From Bromus sterilis (lineage: Eukaryota > Streptophyta > Magnoliopsida > Poales > Poaceae), in the NCBI GenBank assembly GCA_950022295.1, contig OX465600.1, positions 237,357,782-237,421,781 on the forward strand: 64,000 nucleotides of DNA, written 5' to 3'. Both the position numbers and the translations under genes were made by a program. The notes under the pieces were generated by a model. That model searched no databases. It was given only the letters and a program-made list of their open reading frames with translations, and was not told where the DNA came from. Shown here one piece after another: positions 10,213 through 20,436 of this stretch (position 1 is its first letter; every line of letters starts with the position of its first letter).

Positions 10213-10796
10213 GTTTTATTTTTAGTTTTATTTAGCTTTGCTTTCTTATCATAACAAGTTAGAACCCAGATTTCTTTGTGTGGGAGCGAAACACGCTCCA
10301 CTTCCAAAATCTAGAACACAACATAGGACTTTTCATGATTATCTTTGCTGTGTGTGTTCTTTATCTTTTTCGTAGCTACTGCCTTGTTTTGCTCTTAGTT
10401 TTCATGCTTATCTTTTCAAAGAGCTTTTTTTTAGTTTGCTGCTGGAACTCTCTAGAGTTTTCATGTTTATCTTGTTTAGAGAGTTTGCCTGTTTCACTGA
10501 GTTTTGTGTCTTGACTTGACGTAGGTAATTGAGGTTGCTATTATTTTGTAGTAGTAACTTGCAATAGTTTTGAGGTATTGTGTTGAGTAATGTTTGGACT
10601 TTTGGTGTCAAGAGCTTTAGCCTATTAGTCATAGATGTCGTATTTTGGGCAATCCGTGTTTATTTTGAAAAGTTACAAAATTAGTTGAGAACTTTAGCTA
10701 CTAGATGGATCACTACTCTTCTGAGGGGTCGAATATTAGAGCACACTCACGTACCATGAGTCGAGGATGCACAAGGATAACCAAACCCCCATACAC

Positions 10797-10801
10797 CCCT
10801 C
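10797..10801. repeat. target-site duplication of RLC-1, left copy
   Basis: CCCTC here and CCCTC at 22365-22369 flank the element exactly. Confidence 0.9.
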
Positions 10802-12450
10802 TGTTGGGGAACGTAGTAGAAAACAAAAATTTCGTGCCTACGAGTTAAGAACCCAAGATCATCCATGATAGATTGCATACAAGGTTTAGGACAATGCTCA
10901 CCAACAATTGCAGCGGAAGAAGAGTTGGTGAAGTTCGAGGACGCAGTGGAAGTAGTCGAAGTAGATCTCCCACGAACAGTCCCTCGATCTATCCCACGAA
11001 CAGATCTCCGAGAAGAAGAAGAAGCTCCTCGAAGAAGGATCAAAGGTATGATCCCTCTACCGGTATCCACACGTCCCGATGTAGCAATCAAGCAGCGCTC
11101 CACCGTCCAGAGAAGAACGCCACCGAGAGAAACTAGAGCAAGAACAGCCTAGCGGCGTCCGGACTAGAACGATCTAGCCCGAATAGAGATTTAGAGGCGC
11201 GTGGATTAGGTAGGGCAACCTTGGGACTTTTCTGGTGTAGTTTTGGGGTTGCCCCTGCTCCTGTATATATAGGTGGAAGCCTGGGGTCGCAACTTGGGCG
11301 AGGGTCCTCCCCAAAGTCGGTTTTGGCCACCAGGAGGAGTCCAACACGGATTCCCCGCCGAAACGCCGCGGACCCCGGCGTCCTGGTCCAAAACGCCAGG
11401 GACCCGGGCGTCTGGGCCTAGGACTCAAGGAAAGTCCTTTTCCTTCCGAGTTACGACCTTGTGGACCTTCCTACTTGGTCTAACGTCGGTTTCCGCGGTT
11501 TGGAGAGTTCCTTAACCCTCCGAATACTTCCATAAGCTCCCGAGAACCTTCCGGAACCTACCGGAACATTTCCGGAAGTCCCGGAACAATTTTCCCGATG
11601 TTCCGTAACCTTTCCAACACCTATCACCAAATGTATTGTGATCACTCAAGACCATTCTTGAATGTTCCAGAATCATCCGTGACCATTCGGTACTACCTAG
11701 AACATTTCTTATCACTATCCGAAACACTTTCGGTTCCACCCGAAACAATTCCGGTACCTTTCTCTTTTCATCTCCTAGTTCTCTAACAGATTACTACTCG
11801 TTAAGTGTGTGACCCAATAGGTTCGGTATTATGCGGACATGACTCGGAACGTCTTCCGGACGTAGGACAACAGCCTATTGTCAACAGTCAATAATCAATA
11901 GCGGAGCCATGGACACCCATGTTGACTCCCACACATACACGAAAAGACTTCGAGTGAACCTTTATGTTTATCGTATACTATTCCCTTTGCTTCGCGATAT
12001 ATGACAAAGTTAGAGGAGAGAAGTTTGGCACCTATGTGAAACAACTTCTTGATCACAAGCCATCAGTTATCCTCATTGCTCGTTTGTCTTCATTCCTCGT
12101 TATGTATTCCGGTATCCCCGTGACTGAATCACAAAGTGTCTGGCCAGACGAGAATGGATACCGTTATACCGAGTGGGCCCTGATTCTATATCTCTTCATC
12201 GTGAAGGAGCAAATCCCAGTCTCGAACTATCACCGTTACTAGACACACTGTCCAATGTACCCAGAACTTATTTTACTACTTCCCATTTATGGGAAGATTC
12301 ATCTAAGAACCAAAGCACATCTTTTGGTGTGAAGCAACTTGATATTCTCATGGTCAAAGGAACTATGTATATAATAACATTTTATGATATGACTTATAAC
12401 GTTGTTTACGATGAGTTCCCTAAGTATATCATTTAACACTGGGGTCGGTT

Positions 12451-14376
12451 TGTGACATCCTGGCTTAATAGGAATGATAGACTACTCATATCAACTACAT
12501 CTTAGACGTCCTCGTTGACGCCAAAGATCGCCGGAGTTGTCGTCTTCGTCGCGTCTAATCTACACGTCGCGGTTAGTAAAAGCGCCGTAACTTTTTATCC
12601 GTTGCTCCGTTTTAGATGAAACAAGCGGCAAAATCGTTGTTTTGAAACCCTCTAATTATTGTGTACTGTAGATCCAAGTTTTGAGAAAATTATTTTTTTC
12701 CGTTCGATCAAAAAAAAATTCCTAGATCCTATGCAAAACTGTTTTTGTAATATCTTTTTACTCGTAGATCCGTTTTGCGTGATTCCAAAGCCCACGGTTT
12801 TCTTTCGAAGCCCTCTTTTCAGTTCAACCATAAAGTTTGTTTTGGTATTTTCGAAAATATTCAGATCTGATCAGATTCTATTTTCAACTTTAGTTGATCG
12901 TAACTTTTGTTTTACAACTCGGATTTGATTAATTCTTTTTGCAAACTAAAACCCTAGCTAAACCCTATATTCTAGACACTTTGCAACCCACTTTTAAAAT
13001 CAATCTTGATCTGTTTTGCAAAATATTTTATTCGGATTCTATTTTGGAGTTCTTGAACATTGTTTTGCTTTTGGTTGTGTATTGATTGTGTGTATCTTTG
13101 TTTGCTCATGATAGATTGTCCGGAGTGCGAAGCAGAGTACCACCAATCTTTAGAGTTCTGCAATCAACAGCAAGGCAAGTCATATCTTTGACCATACTCC
13201 CTATTACCTATGTTTTCAATGCATTAGTTCTTCTTCTTTAGATTGCATGATAGGTTATGCTATGCTATTACACCCAGTAGTTCATTGAGGTAGGTCTGGT
13301 CCTTACATCATTGTCACCATCGTATGTTAGAATATTGCTATGGTAAGTAGACGTGGATTGGGAAGTGAATCATTATGAGGTATGAGTGATAATGTAGTAA
13401 TTAGGACCAAGATAAAGTTAATGAACTACCTGGGTGGGATGGTTGCGAGCATCCTGGAGGTGGCCAGTGATGACTGCGGAAAGCCACCCAGGCTCAAAGG
13501 GACTGTTTGTATTGACATACCTAGAAGCTTACGTGTGCAGCCACAAGCTACTATGGGCTCTGGCTTGGTTGATCAGTTGTAGGGACTCTTACTAGGTAGC
13601 GCTACGAAAGTAGATGTGAGTAGGTGGGATGGGTGCTACCGGAGTAAGGGAAACTCTTCTGAAAGACCATGTCTCGATCTTCCAGTTGTCATACACAATG
13701 GAGTGTGACAAACTACAAAGGAGGCGATCGAGTCTTGTGGGGAAAAGTGCACAAACCTCTGCAGAGTGTAAAACTAATCGATTAGCCGTGTCCCCGGTTA
13801 TGGACAATTTGAGCAACTAGTTGTGGAAATATTGATTTGTCTCATCATCTTTAATTAATTTATTGGGTTAATCACTTTGGGATAGATTGTGTGGGGTTTC
13901 CCATCTCAATCGTATGCTATTGTAGAACTTAGCTATTATTATTCTATAGGGAAAAATTAGCTTTTTGCAAAAATAAATGTAGAAGCTACACCAGCCAAAT
14001 TGCATGTATTACAGGGCTTTTACTTCTTTCTGTGATATGGCTTGCCGTACGATCAAAGTACTGCCCCTTTTGGGGCTGTAACTTAATCATGTTGCAGATT
14101 GTTCCGACGAGGAGTAAGGTGCGAATAAGTCGCTGTCTTATACTCAACTTTTGCCGTGGAGTCGGATGGACTCGCTACTACTACTATTATAGCTTCCGCA
14201 AGTATTTGATTAGATGGCCTTAAGCCATGTTATTATTGTAATATTTACTTCATTCGATGTAATAAAGACATGTTTTACTTCTGTTATTTCATCGAGTACT
14301 GTGTGTGCTAGCAAACTGATCCAGGGACTAGCACGTTAGGCACAGAGACTTGGTCCCTTCGGATCTGGTCGTTACA
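12451..14376 (+). repeat. chimeric left LTR of TRIM-1
   Basis: Bases 12451-12495 are identical to 14536-14580. From 12496 the sequence follows the R/U5-like part of the 40567-43999 LTR. Shared landmarks are a GATAGATT...CGGAGTG block near 13110, a TGTCCCCGGTTATGG block near 13790, and an end of GATCCAG...GACTAGCAC...GTTACA. No ORF above about 75 residues is convincing. The junction at the right cannot be placed exactly, because both families end in (T/A)ACA. Confidence 0.75.
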
Positions 14377-14379
14377 AAA

Positions 14380-14391
14380 TGGTATCAGAGC
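14380..14391 (+). promoter_or_regulatory. primer-binding site (initiator tRNA-Met) of TRIM-1
   Basis: TGGTATCAGAGC, the standard plant complement of the 3' end of initiator tRNA-Met, lies three bases after the left LTR end (TTACA). Confidence 0.85.
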
Positions 14392-14535
14392 CGACCCTCG
14401 CGGTTATACGGGTGTGTGCGGGTCAGTGCGCGAACATGGGTGAGCCGTGTGTCGGTACTGGACGCACAAACGTGTGCCAAGAGGGAACGTTCCTGTGGGC
14501 CGATGAGGACATCGGTTCCTTTGAGTGGGGGTGTA
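14392..14535 (+). other. internal domain and polypurine tract of TRIM-1
   Basis: 144 bases with no ORF, ending in GAGTGGGGGTGTA (14523-14535), the polypurine tract before the right LTR. The short non-coding interior is typical of a TRIM, which relies on proteins from other elements. Confidence 0.7.
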
Positions 14536-14801
14536 TGTGACATCCTGGCTTAATAGGAATGATAGACTACTCATATCAACAAGGTGCACCTTCTTTTCCG
14601 GAAGCACATCTTCAAAGAACTCCAAAGTTAAGCATGCTTGGCTTGGAGCAATTTGAGGATGGGTGACCGACTGGGAAGTAGCTCCCAGGTGCGCACGAGT
14701 GAGGACAACGTGCGCAATAAAGACTAGTGTTGGTCTGTGGGGACAGTCTAGATCCCGCCAGGCGTACGCCGGGAATCGGTGGCTGTGGCCGGGGCGTAAC
14801 A
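14536..14801 (+). repeat. right (3') LTR of TRIM-1, Cassandra type
   Basis: A 266-bp LTR from TGTGACATCC to GGGGCGTAACA, containing the 5S-like segment. Unlike the left LTR it is complete and of the length usual for Cassandra. Confidence 0.85.
14581..14690 (+). ncRNA. 5S rRNA-like segment with Pol III box A and box C motifs
   Basis: AGTTAAGCATGCTTGG (14626-14641) and GGATGGGTGACC (14657-14668), followed by CTGGGAAGT, match the internal promoter blocks of plant 5S genes in order and spacing. The 5' third is only loosely 5S-like (TTCCGGAAGCAC..., then AGAACTCC). Cassandra LTRs are known to carry such a segment, which can be read by RNA polymerase III. This is not a ribosomal gene. Confidence 0.8.
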
Positions 14802-15094
14802 CGGTTCAACATCATTGTTCTGCTAACAATATGCTCTCATTGCTATTGACATCCTTGTTACAAGAACAATGTCCATGATTAAGAAAACATAATCATCAAT
14901 AAGCACATGGGCTGGTCTTAGAGGCAAAACCAGGAACTCTTGTTGTTTACATTTCCACACATGCATATGAGTTTTCTTCTGAATCTCACAGTCAGGATCA
15001 TTGCAATTATAGCACAGAAATATAAACATTAATTATGAACTTGAATATTAATAATAACATACTTCATTATTGCCTCTAGGGCATATATCCAATA

Positions 15095-15104
15095 GTCTCC
15101 CACT
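15095..15104 (-). promoter_or_regulatory. polypurine tract of RLC-1
   Basis: Minus-strand AGTGGGAGAC sits directly before the 3' LTR start and 23 bases after the polyprotein stop codon. Confidence 0.8.
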
Positions 15105-15127
15105 TGCACTAGATACAATAATACTAG

Positions 15128-18100
15128 TTACATAAGTTCTCGCACACCAATGGCTGTCCGGTGTTGCTCATGCTTAGCTCGTGGAAGAGGCTTCGTCATT
15201 GGGTCTGACACATTCAAATCCGTGTGAATCTTGCATACTTTCACATATCCTTTGTCAACGAACTCCCGGATTTTGTGATAACGGCGTTCAATGTGTTTGG
15301 ACTTCTGGTGGGACCTTGGTTCTCTAGCTTGCGCCACGGCTCCACTATTCTCACAATAGATCTCCATGCGGTCTTCAGCGCTAGGAACCACACCAAGCTC
15401 AGTGACGAACTTCGTAATCCAATATCCCTCCTTCGTAGCTTCTGAAGCTGCGATGTACTCTGCCTCCGTTGTAGAATCCGCGACCGTATTTTGCTTAGAA
15501 CTTTTCCAGCTCATGGCACCCCCGCTGAGTGTGAAAACATATCCTGATTGAGTTTTGAAATCATTCGGATCTGTCATGAAGCTTGAATCAGTGTAACCCT
15601 TTACAACAAGTTCTTCATCACCTCCGAATACCAAGAACATATTCTTAGTTCTGTTTAGATACTTCAAAATATTTTTGACTGCTACCCAGTGTGCACTATC
15701 TGGGTTGCTCTGGTATTTGCTACATATACTCAGAGCATAGGAAACATCTGGTCTTGTACATATCATGGCATACATAACAGATCCAATTGCCGAAGCATAT
15801 GGAACTGTGCTCATCTCTACCTGCTCCTCAGTGTTCTTAGGACACTGACTCTTGGAGAGTACCACACCATGTGACATTGGGAGGAATCCCTTCTTAGATT
15901 TCTCCATTCTGAACCTATTCAGAACCTTGTCTATATACGTGCTCTGGCTCAGCCCTATCAGGCGCCGGGATCTATCTCTATAGATCTTAATGCCCAATAT
16001 GTAAGCAGCTTCACCTAAGTCTTTCATCGAAAAACTGCTTTTCAATGACTCCTTTATAGTGTTAAGAAATTCTTTATCATTTCCAATCAACAATATGTCG
16101 TCTACATACAGTATTAGAAAAGATATTGCGCTCCCACTTACTTTCTTGTAAACACAAGCTTCTTCGCCATTCTGGATGAAGCCAAAACTTTTGACCACTT
16201 CATCAAAATGAAGATTCCAACTCCGTGATGCTTGCTTTAGTCCATAGATGGATCTTTTAAGCTTGCATACCTTTCCAGCATCCTTTGGTGCGACAAAACC
16301 CTCAGGTTGTATCATGTATACATTCTCCTCGAGGTTCCCATTCAGGAAAGCTGTTTTGACGTCCATCTGCCATATCTCATAGTCAAAATATGCAGCAATT
16401 GCTAGTAAAATCCGCACAGACTTAAGCATTGCTACTGGCGAGAAAGTCTCGTCGTAGTCAACTCCTTGCACTTGTCGGAACCCTTTCGCAACAAGTCTAG
16501 CTTTATGAATAGTGACATTACCATCCGCGTCTGCCTTTCTTTTGAAAATCCATTTACATTCAATTGGTTTCACACCCTCTGGAGGGATAACCAAGTCCCA
16601 TACTTGGTTCTCGTACATGGATTCCATTTCGGATTTCATGGCTTGTAGCCATTCAGTGGAGTTGGGGCTCATCATCGCTTCTTTGTAGTTGACAGGCTCA
16701 TCATCTTCCAAGATGAATACTTCGTTAACGTACCACTCGGGTAGCTGACGCACTCTGCCTGATCTCCTTGGTTCAGTCTCCAGCTTCTCAGAAGTTCCTA
16801 CATCACTTGCAGGAGCTTCCGGTTCCTTCATCGGAATGACTGCCCGAACAACTTCCGTCGTTTCATTCCTTGGTTCCAAAGGTTCACTAACCTCATCAAG
16901 CTGTACTGTCCTCCCACTCACCTCTTTGCTAAGAAACTCTTTCTCAAGAAAAGTTCCTCCCTTAGCAATAAAGACTTTGCCATCGGAGGGGTGGTAAAAG
17001 GAATAGCCTACGGTGTCTTTGGCATAACCTACAAAGTAGCACTTGTCTGCTTTAGGGTTGAGTTTGTTCGGTTGTAAACGTTTTACATAAACATCACAAC
17101 CCCAAATTTTCAGGAACGATATATTTGGTTTTCTCCCATTCCATAACTCGTATGGTGTCGTTTCCACAGACTTTGACGACGCCCTATTTAAAGTAAAAGC
17201 AGCAGTCTCTAACACGTAACCCCAAAAAGATAGTGGCAGATCAGTTAATGACATCATAGACCTTACCATGTCTAACAAAGTTCGGTTACGCCACTCAGAC
17301 ACTCCATTTCTCTGTGGAGTTCCAGGTGGCGTCAGCTGTGAAACGATTCCACGCTCTATGAGGTGTTCTCTAAACTCATGACTAAGATATTCACCACCAC
17401 GATCGGATCGTAGAAATTTGATTTTCTTGTCACGATGATTCTCAACTTCATTCTGAAATTCTTTGAACTTTTCGAAAGTTTCAGACTTTTGCTTCATTAA
17501 GTAAATATAGCCATATCTACTCAAATCGTCAGTAAAAGTTACGAAGTAGAGATATCCACCGCGCGCTGGTATACTCATCGGACCACACACATCACTATGT
17601 ATTATTTCCAATAAGTCAGTCGCCCGTTCTACATGACCTGTGAACGGCGTCCGAGTCAATTTTCCCATCAGACAAGCCTCACATTTATCAAATGATTCGA
17701 AATCAAAAGATTGCAAAATTCCATCTTTATGAAGTTTCTGCATGCGTTTCTTTCCGATGTGACCTAGACGGCAGTGCCACATGTAAGTGGTATTATCAGT
17801 CTGCTTGAGACGTTTAGAGCTAGTGTTTAAGATGTCGTTACTACAATCAAGATCTAAATAAAACAACCCATTCTTAATAGGTGCAAAACCATAGAACATA
17901 TTCTTCAAGTAAATAGAGCAACCATTGTTCTCAGACTTAAAATTATAACCGTCGCGGACTAAACATGATCCGGACATAATGTTCTTACAAATAGCAGGAA
18001 CGAAATAACAATTATCTAATTCTATGGTAAATCCTGAAGGTAGATGTAGAGTGTAGACGCCCACGGCTTTAGCAGAGATCGTAGCTCCATTTCCGACACG

Positions 18101-19084
18101 CATCGTCACTTCATTCCTTTCCAGCTTCCTTATTCTCCTTAGTCCCTGTAATGAATTACAGATATGAGCAACAGCTCCAGTATCAAATACCCACGACTTA
18201 GAGTGAGGGCCGGAAAGAAAAACATCTATGACATATATAACTTTTATACCTTCGCTGGTAAAACCAGGCTTTTTTCTATCTGCCAGATACTTCTTGCAGT
18301 TCCTCTTCCAGTGACCTTTAGCTTTGCAGTAGAAGCACTCAGTATCTTTGTTAGGGCCAGTACCAGAGGGTTTCTTGGTCTTGGCGCCAGGCTTGCCGGC
18401 GCCCTTGCCCTTGGACTTGCCCTTTTTCTTGAAACTGGTGGTCTTGCTAACCGCCAACGTGTAGTTAGGGTCAGCCTGCATGGTAGTCTCCGCATTTTTC
18501 AGCATTGCAAGCAGTTCATTAACTGACTTATCCATCCCGTTCATGCGATAGTTCTGAACAAAGCCTTTGAAACTTGGCGGGAGTGACATGAGAACAATAT
18601 CTGTACCTAGTGATTCCGGGACCGGAAATCCTAGCTCAGTCAACCTTTGCCCAAGGCGCATGATCTTTATCACATGCTCACTGACAGGTGTTCCTTCTTT
18701 CATCTTGCAATTCCACATGGCATGAGTTACCTCATACCGTTCAGTTCTAGCGTGTTTGGCATACAGAGCGTCTAACTCCTTAACAATTAAGTGGGGATCG
18801 GTGTTTTCAAACCTCCCTTGTAACTCTGATTCCATACACGCAGTCATAAGACACTGAACTGCGGTGCTATCATCAAGCTTAGTCTGATGCACATTCTGCT
18901 CAGCTACCGTGGCTTCAGGCCCCGGTGCTGCTGGGAGAGGTGTCGTCAGGACATAGTCCTTCTTAGCACTCCTGAGTACAATTCTCAGGGAACGAACCCA
19001 GTTCGCATAGTTGCTTCCATCAGCTTTCAATTTTTCATTCTCAATCAACGGACCTAAGTTAAACTGGGGATTGACACGGGCCAT
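15128..19084 (-). CDS. Copia gag-pol polyprotein, 1318 residues, uninterrupted
   Basis: It encodes all proteins for reverse transcription and integration in a virus-like particle. In order it has gag (1-240); a zinc knuckle, C250-X2-C-X4-H-X4-C263; aspartic protease with FDTGA at 300-304; an integrase zinc-binding domain, H437/H442 and C468/C471; a catalytic integrase triad D498, D561, E597 with the D-35-E spacing; reverse transcriptase with D908 and YVDD at 993-996; and RNase H with D1166 and E1207/E1209. The length is that of BARE/Angela polyproteins. The start MARVNPQFN follows a long leader. No stop or frameshift is present, so this copy may still be able to move itself or help relatives. 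Whether it is transcribed cannot be judged. Confidence 0.95.
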   Translation of the reverse strand: MARVNPQFNLGPLIENEKLKADGSNYANWVRSLRIVLRSAKKDYVLTTPLPAAPGPEATVAEQNVHQTKLDDSTAVQCLMTACMESELQGRFENTDPHLIVKELDALYAKHARTERYEVTHAMWNCKMKEGTPVSEHVIKIMRLGQRLTELGFPVPESLGTDIVLMSLPPSFKGFVQNYRMNGMDKSVNELLAMLKNAETTMQADPNYTLAVSKTTSFKKKGKSKGKGAGKPGAKTKKPSGTGPNKDTECFYCKAKGHWKRNCKKYLADRKKPGFTSEGIKVIYVIDVFLSGPHSKSWVFDTGAVAHICNSLQGLRRIRKLERNEVTMRVGNGATISAKAVGVYTLHLPSGFTIELDNCYFVPAICKNIMSGSCLVRDGYNFKSENNGCSIYLKNMFYGFAPIKNGLFYLDLDCSNDILNTSSKRLKQTDNTTYMWHCRLGHIGKKRMQKLHKDGILQSFDFESFDKCEACLMGKLTRTPFTGHVERATDLLEIIHSDVCGPMSIPARGGYLYFVTFTDDLSRYGYIYLMKQKSETFEKFKEFQNEVENHRDKKIKFLRSDRGGEYLSHEFREHLIERGIVSQLTPPGTPQRNGVSEWRNRTLLDMVRSMMSLTDLPLSFWGYVLETAAFTLNRASSKSVETTPYELWNGRKPNISFLKIWGCDVYVKRLQPNKLNPKADKCYFVGYAKDTVGYSFYHPSDGKVFIAKGGTFLEKEFLSKEVSGRTVQLDEVSEPLEPRNETTEVVRAVIPMKEPEAPASDVGTSEKLETEPRRSGRVRQLPEWYVNEVFILEDDEPVNYKEAMMSPNSTEWLQAMKSEMESMYENQVWDLVIPPEGVKPIECKWIFKRKADADGNVTIHKARLVAKGFRQVQGVDYDETFSPVAMLKSVRILLAIAAYFDYEIWQMDVKTAFLNGNLEENVYMIQPEGFVAPKDAGKVCKLKRSIYGLKQASRSWNLHFDEVVKSFGFIQNGEEACVYKKVSGSAISFLILYVDDILLIGNDKEFLNTIKESLKSSFSMKDLGEAAYILGIKIYRDRSRRLIGLSQSTYIDKVLNRFRMEKSKKGFLPMSHGVVLSKSQCPKNTEEQVEMSTVPYASAIGSVMYAMICTRPDVSYALSICSKYQSNPDSAHWVAVKNILKYLNRTKNMFLVFGGDEELVVKGYTDSSFMTDPNDFKTQSGYVFTLSGGAMSWKSSKQNTVADSTTEAEYIAASEATKEGYWITKFVTELGVVPSAEDRMEIYCENSGAVAQAREPRSHQKSKHIERRYHKIREFVDKGYVKVCKIHTDLNVSDPMTKPLPRAKHEQHRTAIGVRELM

Positions 19085-20418
19085 TTCAATCTACAACATA
19101 AACACAAATTTCACTTTAGACAATTTTCATAATTAAGTTGCACTAATTAATCATACTATTAATTTAATAAGTGCTCCCACTCAGACCAACATCTCTTGTA
19201 GTTGATTCTAAGTGATTCAAGATAAAAGTTTAGTCGTCCGCCATTGATGTGACATCACTGATGACTTAGACTGAACTGGTAGGCCAACTTGCCAATCACG
19301 CAAGGTGATTCTTGTTCATCTTTCGATGGGCGTGTTCCGGTAGCAAACTTTTATCCAAACCGTCAAGATCACCAAGTGTAATGTGATGTGTGTTCTTTTA
19401 ACACACCCATCTTTTATGCGTCACACCGTGTGCACCCATGTGAAATGACCTGCTCCGGTGTGAAACATAGTATAGACGGTGCTACAGTTGGGAGAACACT
19501 ATCAACTTGATATTGTTTTGCGAGAGATGACCCTAATAAAACACGACTACCGCGCATCAAACAAGGGTGCATCAAAGGGATTAACATCACAGGTAATTCA
19601 TAAAATGTGTGACATGGTATAGCCCTTTGTGTCTTGAAGTTTTCGTTGCCTTCATGACTCCGTGGTTGAAGTCTCCACCCACCACCTTTTGTCCTTGGCG
19701 CCGGGACCTCCTCACGGCTTCGGCATGTGTGTTGGGGTCCACCTTCACATCATTGATCATCACCTCATCTCTATCTATAGCCTTGCCTCAAGCTACTAAA
19801 CAGTTCTGGCACGCAGGCCATAATTAAGTGACAATCATATGACTCCAGTCATCATGCCGTACCACGGCTCGCAGGCCGCAAAAAATATTACATCATATAG
19901 CATCTCATACAAACACATTGCAAATATTGAAGGCTATACCACATCACATGCATTCTCTGCAAAAACGAGTTAGATCGCTATCTACACGGGTTGTTGCAAA
20001 TTTTATCGTGGTCGTTAAGCAGGTTTACATGGCAAACGAGAAACCCTAGAAAAAAAAAACACGATACTTCTTTTGTTGCTAGTTTAACATACGGGGTGCG
20101 TGTAGCAACTAATGCCACAAGCCAAACTTCGTTAAACGCGTGACCCCCGTGTGGATTTAAGTTCATAAAATCCACAAGCCCGTTCATGTAAAAAATTCTA
20201 TAGCAAGACTAAGATGAGATCCAAGGAATTTGATGTATTCCATGATCAAGGCAACCAGTATACTAAAATCAGCATAGAGGGATCATGGAAAAACTCAAAC
20301 CTTGTAGCAAAATCTCATCATGTCGTCGAGCAAATAAAAGATCACATGACAGGGAAGCAAACAAGAAAATATTGCCTCATATCAACATATGATCTACCTA
20401 AACATGCATCTAATCAAG
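19085..20418 (-). other. 5' leader of RLC-1
   Basis: About 1.33 kb between the primer site and the gag ATG, without a supported coding region. A long leader is usual in the BARE/Angela group, where it carries dimerisation and packaging signals; none can be pinpointed here. Confidence 0.7.
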
Positions 20419-20436
20419 GATCGCCCATGATAACAC
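20419..20436 (-). promoter_or_regulatory. diverged primer-binding site of RLC-1
   Basis: Immediately after the 5' LTR end (CCAACA), the minus strand reads GTGTTATCATGGGCGATC. It keeps TATCA and GGC in the register of the tRNA-Met site TGGTATCAGAGC but differs elsewhere. Confidence 0.5.

Larger units (their letters stand above)
9389..10801 (+). other. 3' non-coding region of RLG-2, left piece
   Basis: It starts with the conserved block AGCCTAGCTAATGGC...CTTTCGGGAGGCAGCCCGC just after gag. It includes the small ORF 9970-10212 and the hairpin pair 10041-10119, then T-rich sequence to the RLC-1 insertion point. The last five bases (10797-10801, CCCTC) are the left target duplication of RLC-1. 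Confidence 0.8.
12451..14801 (+). mobile_element. TRIM-1: Cassandra-type element with two unlike LTRs
   Basis: The element is bounded by CGGTT at 12446-12450 and 14802-14806, and the uninterrupted RLC-1 5' LTR gives the empty site. The right part is classic for Cassandra: a primer site complementary to initiator tRNA-Met (14380-14391), an internal domain of about 145 bases without ORF, a polypurine tract, and a 266-bp LTR carrying a 5S-RNA-like sequence. The left LTR shares only its first 45 bases with the right LTR. It then continues for 1.88 kb with sequence related to the solo LTR at 40567-43999. Confidence 0.8.
10802..15094 (-). repeat. 3' LTR of RLC-1, split by TRIM-1
   Basis: 10802-12450 plus 14807-15094 match 20437-22364 end to end. 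The 2.35-kb block 12451-14801 and one CGGTT copy are absent from the other LTR, which reads straight through GGTCGGTTCAACATC. A TATA sequence for minus-strand transcription is at about 11264-11271. Confidence 0.9.

Noticed and set aside
12496..14376. Independent complete retrotransposon inserted in a Cassandra LTR
   Set aside because: There is no separate 5-bp duplication at its ends. The only flanking duplication, CGGTT, encloses the whole 12451-14801 block.
14581..14690. Genuine 5S rRNA gene
   Set aside because: It lies in a retrotransposon LTR, the 5' third does not match 5S, and there is no tandem 5S array or terminator T-run.
15224..18526. Plus-strand ORFs opposite the Copia polyprotein
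   Set aside because: Shadows of the strongly supported minus-strand gag-pol frame.
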